Notes under the pieces: generated by a model
The model's database searches: none
Seen by the model: the letters and a program-made list of their open reading frames with translations, nothing else
What the model was told of the DNA's origin: nothing
In this document: positions 1 to 4,605 of the stretch, piece after piece
How positions within the stretch are numbered: the stretch's first letter is position 1
Layout of the letters: every line of letters begins with the position of its first letter
NCBI GenBank assembly: GCA_029256005.1
Contig: JAQSYS010000102.1
Coordinates: 1 to 6,560, forward strand
Direction of reading: 5' to 3'
Source of the DNA: Sedimentibacter sp.
GTDB taxonomy: Bacteria; Bacillota; Clostridia; Tissierellales; Sedimentibacteraceae
DNA length: 6,560 bases
Position numbers and translations under genes: made by a program

Positions 1-1
1 T

Positions 2-7
2 TATAAT
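2..7 (+). promoter_or_regulatory. Candidate -10 box (TATAAT) of the universal stress protein gene
   Basis: A perfect TATAAT lies 27 bp upstream of the start codon of the stress protein gene, which would give a short leader of about 20 nt carrying its AGGAGG ribosome site. The matching -35 box would lie outside the window, so the promoter cannot be verified here. In AT-rich DNA a lone TATAAT can occur by chance. Confidence 0.4.
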
Positions 8-34
8 AAATAAAAATGTAAGTAGGAGGTTTTT

Positions 35-487
35 ATGAAAAAAATACTTGTTCCGATAGATGGTTCACACGTGTCAAAAAAAGCCGCAGAAGAGGCTATT
101 GAGCTATCAAACAAATATGATAGTAAATTAATATTTGTCTATGTAGTAGATACTCGCGGAATATATACATATGATGTTGGAGGTATTATCAGTGTTCCTT
201 TTAATTACCCTAAAATTACCGAAGAGCTTATCCAGGTAAAAACTAAGTTTTTGGATGCCTTTGTTTCTACATTGGCTATTGAAAGTAAGGATATTGAAAA
301 AGTAGTATTGCATGGAGAACCTTCAGATAAAATAGTAGAATATGCCAATAAGGAAAAGGTTGATTTGATTGTTATGGGAAGAAGAGGTTTCTCTAAAATT
401 CAGAGATTCTTTGTTGGCTCTGTTACACAAAGAGTAATTTCCGACGCACCATGCCCAGTATTGATTATAAACAATGATGGTGAATAA
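35..487 (+). CDS. Universal stress protein, UspA family (single domain)
   Basis: A 150-residue cytoplasmic protein of the UspA family, whose members are small alpha/beta proteins linked to stress survival; many bind ATP and form dimers. The N-terminus has the typical first beta strand and turn, VPIDGS, at residues 6-11. The C-terminal half has VDLIVMGRRG followed by the family's nucleotide-binding pattern G-2x-G-9x-G-S at G115, G118, G128 and S129. It ends in the usual final strand CPVLII (140-145). This suggests the ATP-binding subclass, although binding itself is inference. Length is normal for one Usp domain. The ATG start has an AGGAGG ribosome site ending 6 nt upstream. The gene stands alone: a terminator follows and the next gene faces it. 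The target process cannot be read from the sequence. Confidence 0.93.
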   Translation: MKKILVPIDGSHVSKKAAEEAIELSNKYDSKLIFVYVVDTRGIYTYDVGGIISVPFNYPKITEELIQVKTKFLDAFVSTLAIESKDIEKVVLHGEPSDKIVEYANKEKVDLIVMGRRGFSKIQRFFVGSVTQRVISDAPCPVLIINNDGE

Positions 488-516
488 TTAATTGTTTGAA
501 ATGAGATAAATTAAAT

Positions 517-553
517 AGCCGACTGCTTAATTCTGATAGCGGTCGGCTTTTTC
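517..553 (+). terminator. Intrinsic terminator of the universal stress protein gene
   Basis: AGCCGACTGC (517-526) pairs with GCGGTCGGCT (539-548) as a 10-bp GC-rich stem with one G-U wobble, a 12-nt loop and a following run of five T. It begins 30 nt after the stop codon of the stress protein. On the minus strand the wobble becomes a mismatch and the downstream DNA (ATTTAATTTATC) is a poor U-run, so it works best for the plus-strand gene. It may still help stop the converging coiled-coil gene. Confidence 0.9.
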
Positions 554-571
554 TATGAATAATGCTTTTAT

Positions 572-1510
572 TTAAGCATTTTCTATTATATTCTTAATTT
601 GCTCTTCTAACTGATTAATCATGAATTCTTCTGTTACTTTTTCTTCATATAATCCGGACATTGCTTTATCTATTTGATTTTTTGTATTTTTGACTGCATC
701 CAGTGACTTTCCTATTTCTGATTGAACAACCCAATCAAATATCAACCCGTCAAAGAAGTAATCCGCAAATGATTCAAAAGTTCCAATTGCAATTTCATTG
801 CCAGTAATCATTTTTATGTCTGCCATTTCTCTTTTAAATCTTCCAAGAGTGCGTTGAGTTTCTTCAGCATGACGACCTGCCTCATCAACATGGTCATACT
901 TTATTGCTGTAGTTAAAAATCCTCCACCCAAAATATCAACTACACCCCAGCCTTCAGCGCTTTCCAGTTCTTTTATAGTGCTTTCTATAGACATTAGGGC
1001 TTCTTCTCCGGCCTTTATTGCTTCATTAATTTCCGTAATGTTTGCCTTCATATTTTCTTTTCTTTTTATAAGTATCCTTAGTTCTTCACTGGTTTCCCTG
1101 TCCTCCAGATGAATGGCCTCAAGTTTTTTATTAATTAAATCTTCATACTCAGTTTCACAAATTTCAACCTGTGATAGCTCATCAACTATTCTTTTTGTTT
1201 CCATTGCAAGATATTCAACATTATTTTTACTGTGATTATATTTTAATCTAGCTTTTAAAAGATCTTGCTTTTCTTTTTCCAGTCTTTCTTCCTTCGTTCC
1301 TAATATGGCGTAAAATAATGAAGTAATATTTGATGATTCTAATTTTAAAACATCTTCATTTTCTTTTTGAAGGTCAGCCGATAATTTATTTAATAAAAGC
1401 TTCTCCCTAATCATATCCTGTTCAGTCTGCTTTAAAAGTAAATTTAATTTATTCTTTTTTTCCATACATTTTTTTACATGACTTATTTTTTCATTATATT
1501 CACGTTGCAT
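572..1510 (-). CDS. Coiled-coil protein of unknown function with a conserved-looking WG..D..GGG central motif
   Basis: A 312-residue protein with no signal peptide or clear membrane helix, so probably cytoplasmic. Residues 1-60 and about 75-185 are charged, Lys/Glu/Leu-rich and read as long coiled coils. They are interrupted by a short hydrophobic segment SLFYAILG (64-71). A non-coil core follows: W188-G, V190, D192 and the triple glycine G195-G197, then K204 and the segment YDHVDEAGRHAEE (205-217). A hydrophobic patch FADYFFDGLIFDWVV (248-262) precedes a final helix of about 40 residues. I recall similar unnamed Firmicutes proteins with a WG..D..GGG segment but know of no assigned function. 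The general look resembles PspA-like or scaffold coiled-coil proteins, but no PspA motif is seen. The ATG start has an AAAGGAG ribosome site (+ positions 1517-1523). A weak hairpin (AATGCTT/AAGCATT, 561-580) overlaps the stop codon. The gene is monocistronic, with its own promoter. Confidence 0.85.
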   Translation of the reverse strand: MQREYNEKISHVKKCMEKKNKLNLLLKQTEQDMIREKLLLNKLSADLQKENEDVLKLESSNITSLFYAILGTKEERLEKEKQDLLKARLKYNHSKNNVEYLAMETKRIVDELSQVEICETEYEDLINKKLEAIHLEDRETSEELRILIKRKENMKANITEINEAIKAGEEALMSIESTIKELESAEGWGVVDILGGGFLTTAIKYDHVDEAGRHAEETQRTLGRFKREMADIKMITGNEIAIGTFESFADYFFDGLIFDWVVQSEIGKSLDAVKNTKNQIDKAMSGLYEEKVTEEFMINQLEEQIKNIIENA

Positions 1511-1562
1511 ATTAATCTCCTTTTGTTGCGGCTGCGATGATTAATTTCATTTTGTTTGTAAA

Positions 1563-1579
1563 TTTAACACTTTGTTAAA
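1563..1579. repeat. 17-bp inverted repeat in the leader of the coiled-coil gene
   Basis: TTTAACA (1563-1569) and TGTTAAA (1573-1579) are perfect 7-bp arms around a 3-bp spacer. The site lies roughly 12-28 nt downstream of the transcription start predicted from the minus-strand promoter at 1598-1626. That is a classical place for a repressor operator, though as RNA it could also form a weak leader hairpin. No known regulator consensus is recognised. Confidence 0.5.
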
Positions 1580-1597
1580 ATATCTTAATGTTTTTAA

Positions 1598-1626
1598 ATT
1601 ATATCACACATTATAATGTGATTCAA
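1598..1626 (-). promoter_or_regulatory. Promoter of the coiled-coil gene
   Basis: Reading the minus strand, a -35 box TTGAAT (+ positions 1621-1626) is followed by exactly 17 bp and a perfect -10 box TATAAT (1598-1603). This is a strong match to a housekeeping sigma-A promoter. Predicted start is near 1591, giving a leader of about 80 nt before the ATG. The spacer between the boxes is almost filled by a 14-bp palindrome (see 1607-1620), so the promoter is probably regulated. Confidence 0.75.
1607..1620. promoter_or_regulatory. Candidate operator: 14-bp perfect palindrome inside a promoter spacer
   Basis: CACATTATAATGTG is a perfect palindrome that occupies 14 of the 17 bases between the -35 and -10 boxes of the minus-strand promoter. 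A protein bound here would compete with RNA polymerase. The palindrome also contains a TATAAT on each strand, so part of its symmetry could reflect promoter-like composition. It does not match the Fur, PerR or CopY boxes as I know them; the regulator is unknown. Confidence 0.5.
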
Positions 1627-1696
1627 ACAGTTTTTAAACTTTGGCAATAGGAATACGTTGGTAATTTTTGATTATATTTTTTCGATATAATTTTTA

Positions 1697-1725
1697 TTGA
1701 ATATCATTTTTTTATAATGTATAAT
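1697..1725 (+). promoter_or_regulatory. Promoter of the DUF1858 gene
   Basis: A -35 box TTGAAT (1697-1702), a 17-bp spacer and a perfect -10 box TATAAT (1720-1725) lie upstream of the small DUF1858 gene. The predicted start near 1732 leaves a leader of about 24 nt with the ribosome site. A second TATAAT at 1713-1718 is less well spaced from any -35 box. The boxes and spacing are identical to those of the divergent promoter for the coiled-coil gene. Confidence 0.75.
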
Positions 1726-1755
1726 AAAATTAATATATTTTAAAGGAGGCAAATT

Positions 1756-1941
1756 ATGGCTATAACTAAAGATATGGTTATCCGAGAAATTATTCAGACA
1801 AAGCCTGAAGCAGCTGAAATATTAATGGCTCATGGAATGGGATGCGTAGGATGTCCTGGTGCTCAAATGGAAACACTTGAAGAAGCAGCAGCTGTACATG
1901 GAATGAATCTAGATCACCTATTAGAAGCATTAAATAAATAA
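1756..1941 (+). CDS. DUF1858 / hybrid-cluster-protein-associated redox disulfide domain protein
   Basis: A 61-residue cytoplasmic protein that is nothing but one DUF1858 domain, the family also described as the redox-disulfide domain found fused to or near hybrid cluster (prismane) proteins. Visible features are the N-terminal helix with KDMVIREIIQTKPEAAEILM (5-24) and the signature GMGCVGCPGA (27-36), where C30 and C33 form a CxxC pair. A closing helix with LEEAAAVHGM (41-50) follows. The CxxC suggests a thiol/disulfide or metal/cluster-related role, but the biochemical job of the family is unsettled and no hybrid cluster protein is in the window. Start choice is firm: AAAGGAGG ends 6 nt before the ATG. 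It is monocistronic, between its own promoter and a hairpin terminator, and the strong promoter and ribosome site suggest abundant expression. Confidence 0.93.
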   Translation: MAITKDMVIREIIQTKPEAAEILMAHGMGCVGCPGAQMETLEEAAAVHGMNLDHLLEALNK

Positions 1942-1943
1942 TC

Positions 1944-1967
1944 AAAAGGATGTCACATCCTTTTTAG
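1944..1967 (+). terminator. Intrinsic terminator of the DUF1858 gene
   Basis: AAAAGGATG (1944-1952) and CATCCTTTT (1956-1964) form a perfect 9-bp stem with a 3-nt loop directly after the stop codon, followed by further T's. Only five pairs of the stem are not A-T in the terminal run, so it is modest in strength. The A-run/T-run symmetry would let it act on the opposite strand as well. Confidence 0.75.
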
Positions 1968-1977
1968 TTTTATAAGT

Positions 1978-2117
1978 AGAAAAAACCGATAATATTCCAG
2001 TCCAGATTTGCGATATCATTTTCTGTTATCCTTTTAAAATAATCTCAAATAGGATCTCTTTAAAAATCGCATTTATTTTCCTAAGAAAATACTGAACCGC
2101 AATAAATATCGGTTTTC
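1978..2117 (-). ncRNA. Candidate structured RNA with a three-way junction (unidentified)
   Basis: This gene-free stretch folds well as minus-strand RNA. Helices, in + coordinates: P1, AAAACCGATA (2116-2107) with TATCGGTTTT (1991-1982). Its continuation is UAUU/AAUA (2104-2101 with 1996-1993). Then CGGUUCAG (2099-2092) pairs with CUGGACUG (2005-1998), eight pairs including two G-U. P2 is a hairpin UAUUUUC-UUAG-GAAAAUA (2091-2074). P3 is UGCGAU/AUCGCA (2071-2066 with 2014-2009), enclosing P4, AUCCU/AGGAU (2055-2051 with 2032-2028). The helices nest without conflict around a junction with linkers of 0, 2 and 3 nt. The two G-U pairs would be mismatches on the plus strand, which argues for the minus strand. 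A run of six U overlaps the 3' arm of P1, as in a terminator. It lies downstream of the desulfhydrase gene and no minus-strand gene follows closely, so a stand-alone RNA or a 3' UTR fits better than a riboswitch. It may start at a weak promoter near 2188-2193 (TATACT) or be cut from the desulfhydrase mRNA. I do not recognise the family. Confidence 0.45.
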
Positions 2118-2200
2118 TATTTTAAAAGCAATCAGTTACTTAATAACTTATGCTTATGAGTATATTGTGCACATTTTTTAAGTTTATAGTATACAAAAAT

Positions 2201-2218
2201 TTTAGTTAATTTAGTTAA
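2201..2218. repeat. Two tandem copies of a 9-bp repeat (TTTAGTTAA)
   Basis: TTTAGTTAA occurs twice in perfect tandem, with a degenerate third copy (AATTGTTAA, 2219-2227) beside it. The repeats lie just upstream, on the minus strand, of a TATACT that could be the -10 box for the structured RNA, and about 20-35 bp past the stop codon of the desulfhydrase gene. They could be a regulator site or only low-complexity AT-rich DNA. Confidence 0.35.
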
Positions 2219-2236
2219 AATTGTTAATTATGTATA

Positions 2237-3304
2237 TTAAAGCTTAAATTCATTCTTAGGCTCTCCCCAAAGTTCTTCCTGCATTGCATCTTCATGACTT
2301 TGTGAAAAAATTCCAGGAAGTCCTCCGGTATGAAGAAACAAGACATTTTTATCCTTGGAAATTTCGCCATTTTCTATCATTTCAATCATTCCTCTAAACA
2401 CCTTACCTGTATAGCACGCATCAAGGATTATTGCTTCTTCTCTTGCCATCATATATACATATTTTCTTGTCACAGGGTCTGGAACATTGTACGCAATCCC
2501 AACATATTTATCTTCAATCCACATATCATTACTAAAAACATCAACACCTAACTCTAGAAATTCATTGGTTTCCTTAATTAAATCCACCTTTTCCAACATA
2601 TCAGCCTCAGTTTTGTGAGAAACACAAACTCCGATAGGTTTGAAGTCTGTATTAAAATACTTGGAACCAAGATATAATCCTCCATATGTACCTACAGAAC
2701 CGAAGCCTGTAAAAACATAGTCAATATGCAAATTCATAGCTTCAAGCTGTTCCTTAATTTCCTTAACAGCCATTACATATCCAGCAGAACCAACCGGATT
2801 GCTGCCACCTATTGGTATCAGATAGACCTTTTCACCTTTTTCTTCGTACATTTTAACAACCTCTTGGGTTGTTTTTTCAACTAATTCCTTGTATTTTGAT
2901 GTTTGAATTTCTTTGGGTTCATTCTTAAATCCGCTATCATCCATGAAGAATAAATCTGCTCCCAACATCTTGTCAAGAATCAAATTGCCGGTTGCTTTTT
3001 TTGGAGCAGGACCATCCATAATTATTCCGCACTTGAGATTGTATCTTGCTGCCACTGCTGCTGTTAGTCTTCCGTGATTAGTTTGTGCCCCGCCATATGT
3101 TAAAAGAACGGTGCAATTTTTATCCAATGCATCCTGCAGCAAATAATCAAGCTTTCTTAATTTGTTTCCTCCAGAAGCAAAACCTGTCATGTCATCTCTT
3201 TTGATGTACATATTAATCCCATATCTTTTGCTTAAGTTCTCCAACTTGTGAATTGGAGTGTTGTAAAAACCTGTTTCGATTCTTTTTAAATTTTCAATTT
3301 TCAT
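2237..3304 (-). CDS. dcyD: PLP-dependent D-cysteine desulfhydrase / ACC deaminase family enzyme
   Basis: A 355-residue cytoplasmic fold-type II PLP enzyme. The family's D-cysteine desulfhydrases split D-cysteine to pyruvate, ammonia and sulfide. Numbering from the chosen ATG, SGGNKLRKL (44-52) holds the PLP lysine K48. GGAQTNHGR (71-79) is the substrate-loop motif, with T75-N76-H77 where relatives usually have S-N-H/Q. TGFGSVGTYGGL (199-210) is the phosphate-binding loop. Near the C-terminus are CYTGK (297-301) and HTGGLPG (325-331). ACC deaminases have Glu after the catalytic Tyr and Leu where T326 lies; Thr at both places points to desulfhydrase. Other sulfo- or amino-acid lyases of the family, such as cysteate sulfo-lyase, cannot be excluded. 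A longer frame opens at 3343, but that ATG has no ribosome site and lies inside a hairpin; the ATG at 3304 has GGAGG 4 nt upstream. The length is slightly above the 330-340 usual for the family. It follows a glutaredoxin-like gene on the same strand. Confidence 0.88.
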   Translation of the reverse strand: MKIENLKRIETGFYNTPIHKLENLSKRYGINMYIKRDDMTGFASGGNKLRKLDYLLQDALDKNCTVLLTYGGAQTNHGRLTAAVAARYNLKCGIIMDGPAPKKATGNLILDKMLGADLFFMDDSGFKNEPKEIQTSKYKELVEKTTQEVVKMYEEKGEKVYLIPIGGSNPVGSAGYVMAVKEIKEQLEAMNLHIDYVFTGFGSVGTYGGLYLGSKYFNTDFKPIGVCVSHKTEADMLEKVDLIKETNEFLELGVDVFSNDMWIEDKYVGIAYNVPDPVTRKYVYMMAREEAIILDACYTGKVFRGMIEMIENGEISKDKNVLFLHTGGLPGIFSQSHEDAMQEELWGEPKNEFKL

Positions 3305-3308
3305 TTCC

Positions 3309-3313
3309 CCTCC
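3309..3313 (-). promoter_or_regulatory. Ribosome binding site deciding the start of the desulfhydrase gene
   Basis: On the minus strand GGAGG, followed by GGAA, precedes the ATG at 3304. No comparable site precedes the upstream in-frame ATG at 3343. The GGAGG follows directly on the six-T run of the intercistronic hairpin, so transcription ending there would stop just at the ribosome site. Confidence 0.75.
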
Positions 3314-3365
3314 AAAAAATAAGGGACGTCTTCGGAATTCCATTTGGAAATCAGAGACAGTCCCT
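3314..3365 (-). terminator. Terminator- or attenuator-like hairpin between the glutaredoxin and desulfhydrase genes
   Basis: On the minus strand AGGGAC (3365-3360) pairs with GTCCCT (3327-3322). A one-base bulge separates this from GTC/GAC (3358-3356 with 3330-3328), and a small inner TTCC/GGAA stem is possible. The stem is followed by TA and six T's (3319-3314). This is the form of an intrinsic terminator. It begins 5 nt after the glutaredoxin stop codon and ends 9 nt before the desulfhydrase ATG. With no room for a promoter after it, the second gene must rely on read-through or on a promoter inside the first gene. It may set the expression ratio of the two genes or act as a conditional attenuator. 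Confidence 0.65.
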
Positions 3366-3370
3366 GGCTT

Positions 3371-3595
3371 TTATAACAATTCGTCTAACTTGCTCCTGTT
3401 GAAACCAACTATTGCCTCATCATCAATAAATATAATTGGCACTCCCATATATCCCATTGCCAAAAGCTCTTTTTTTGCCTCTGCATCTAAGGATACATTC
3501 TTTTCTTCATATTCATATCCCTTTTCTTTTATGTATTCCTTTGCTGCTGTGCAATTCGTGCAAGTTGAGCTTGAGTATATTTTTATATTTTTCAT
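3371..3595 (-). CDS. Glutaredoxin-like protein (YruB/NrdH type)
   Basis: A 74-residue cytoplasmic thioredoxin-fold protein. It opens with a beta strand IKIYSS (4-9) and the redox motif C12-T-N-C15. It also has the cis-proline motif GVP with P53, and the GF pair G64-F65 followed by N66. These are the marks of small glutaredoxin-like proteins of the YruB group, which reduce disulfides in proteins or small thiols. Length is typical for the group. The electron donor is unknown: classical glutathione-type CPYC is replaced by CTNC, as is common in clostridia. An AGGAGG ribosome site (+ 3600-3605) precedes the ATG by 4 nt. It is the first gene of a probable two-gene unit with the desulfhydrase, separated by a terminator-like hairpin. 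A role in keeping thiols reduced next to a sulfide-releasing enzyme is inference. Confidence 0.9.
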   Translation of the reverse strand: MKNIKIYSSSTCTNCTAAKEYIKEKGYEYEEKNVSLDAEAKKELLAMGYMGVPIIFIDDEAIVGFNRSKLDELL

Positions 3596-3640
3596 ATATC
3601 CTCCTGAAATTTTTGAATATAATTTAATTTTATTTCTTGT

Positions 3641-3669
3641 AATATAATATTATCACATTTTTTATTAAA
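3641..3669 (-). promoter_or_regulatory. Weak candidate promoter of the glutaredoxin-desulfhydrase unit
   Basis: On the minus strand TTTAAT (+ 3664-3669), 17 bp, then TATATT (3641-3646) gives a spaced but weak sigma-A-like promoter. An alternative is the extended -10 TGTGATAAT whose GATAAT lies at 3649-3654. The whole 149-bp divergent spacer is AT-rich, so chance matches are expected and the exact promoter is undecided. Confidence 0.3.
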
Positions 3670-3682
3670 TCTCCATAAATAT

Positions 3683-3711
3683 TTCACAAATTGCAGAGTA
3701 GAGAATAATAT
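3683..3711 (+). promoter_or_regulatory. Candidate promoter of the DUF11-like gene
   Basis: TTCACA (3683-3688, five of six bases of the -35 consensus) is followed by 17 bp and TAATAT (3706-3711). A TATAAA at 3709-3714 overlaps the latter with a poorer 20-bp spacing. The start would lie near 3718, leaving a leader of about 27 nt with AAAGGAA before the ATG. Confidence 0.4.
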
Positions 3712-3744
3712 AAAACATGCGATGTAAATTATGAAAGGAATGAT

Positions 3745-4605
3745 ATGATGAAAAAATGTACTATAACCATAAATGCGCCAGAAAAAATTCTAAAAGGTGC
3801 TGGCATTACAAACACTTCATTTATCCCGGCTTACATATATAAATTGAATATTGAACTAAAAAATACCAGCGACATTGCAAGATTGGTTTCCTTCAGTTCA
3901 ACCCTGGGCAATGGAATCCGCTATTTAAATAATATGGAGCATTCCGGGCCTGACTTAAACATACTTCAAAACGTCAATATAGTTAAGCCTGATTATAAAA
4001 TTAGGAACAATAATGTAATAGTGTTTGCCAACAACATCAACTTGTCACCTAATTCCACTAATATACTCACATTTGACATAGCTCTATATGATAATATGAC
4101 AATTAACAGCTCTGAAAACACAGGTGATAAAATACCCCACAAGAGCAAAGTTAACTATTATGCTCATTTAATATGTGACGATTTCGTTGACTCCTGCAGC
4201 GCTTCATCCAGCGTCTGTGATTATGAGTTAGTAGTTAAATGTGACAACAACATAGTTAAAAAAGGTGAGACAACTAAATTTTACATACACTGCAACGCAG
4301 GTCAATATGATGTGGCAAGAAGTGTTTATTTGAGAAGCATTTTAGACAGTGGACTTGAATTCGTCGGTGATTCAAGTAATTTGCAACCAAGAAACATTTA
4401 TACTTTTAACGGAAAAACAGTTCTTAAATGGGATATAGGAAGTCTTCAACCATCAGAATCCAGAAGAATCGGTTACATGGTCAAAGTTAAGGATGATGTA
4501 GAATCAGGAACTATATTAAGAAGCAAGTTAAATTCTAATTGTATCAATAATTCAGAGTATACACAATGTCCTGTAAGCTGCGAGTACAATTTGACTGTTG
4601 AATAA
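3745..4605 (+). CDS. Protein with DUF11-like repeat domains, no signal peptide
   Basis: A 286-residue, Asn/Ser-rich, beta-strand-rich protein. Residues about 160-285 fit the DUF11 (conserved repeat) beta-sandwich pattern: YELVVKCDNNIVKKGETTKF, then a diverging strand, LDSGLEFVGDSS (200-211), TVLKWDIGSLQPSESRRIGY (225-244) and a last strand. WDIGSLQPSES is the best hallmark, matching the family's W.IG.L.PGES. Residues about 5-120 look like a second, diverged copy with IELKNTS and NLSPNSTNILTFDIALYD. Such domains are usually found in secreted cell-wall proteins, yet here there is no signal peptide, sortase motif or membrane helix. The nine cysteines (5, 144, 151, 158, 166, 183, 266, 275, 279) are also unusual. 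A spore-layer or other export route is possible but only a guess. The start is ATG at 3745 or the adjacent 3748; AAAGGAA fits either. It is a single gene between its own promoter and a perfect palindromic terminator. Confidence 0.75.
   Translation: MMKKCTITINAPEKILKGAGITNTSFIPAYIYKLNIELKNTSDIARLVSFSSTLGNGIRYLNNMEHSGPDLNILQNVNIVKPDYKIRNNNVIVFANNINLSPNSTNILTFDIALYDNMTINSSENTGDKIPHKSKVNYYAHLICDDFVDSCSASSSVCDYELVVKCDNNIVKKGETTKFYIHCNAGQYDVARSVYLRSILDSGLEFVGDSSNLQPRNIYTFNGKTVLKWDIGSLQPSESRRIGYMVKVKDDVESGTILRSKLNSNCINNSEYTQCPVSCEYNLTVE

Noticed and set aside
128..313. Minus-strand open frame within the universal stress protein gene
   Set aside because: It is a shadow of the Usp frame, with no ribosome site and no family resemblance.
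561..580. Hairpin AATGCTT/AAGCATT as terminator of the coiled-coil gene
   Set aside because: It overlaps the stop codon and is not followed by a U-run on the minus strand. It is noted only as a weak structure.
1978..2117. Riboswitch, hammerhead ribozyme or tmRNA reading of the structured region
   Set aside because: No gene lies directly downstream on the folding strand, no CUGAUGA/GAAA hammerhead core is present, and no tRNA-like or tag-coding part is seen.
2198..2222. AT-only hairpin (AATTTTA/TAAAATT) after the desulfhydrase stop codon as a terminator
   Set aside because: The stem has no G-C pair, and much of the symmetry follows from the tandem TTTAGTTAA repeats. It would be too unstable to end transcription by itself.
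2330..2551. Plus-strand open frame across the 3' half of the desulfhydrase gene
   Set aside because: It is antisense to conserved enzyme motifs, and its product is biased and unlike any family I know.
3305..3343. N-terminal extension of 13 residues on the desulfhydrase, beginning at an ATG at 3343
   Set aside because: No ribosome site precedes it, it lies inside the intercistronic hairpin, and family similarity begins after the ATG at 3304, which has GGAGG.
3390..3647. Plus-strand open frames of 63-85 codons across the glutaredoxin gene
   Set aside because: They are antisense to a clear glutaredoxin-like gene, have no ribosome site, and give low-complexity Phe/Ile/Leu/Ser-rich products.
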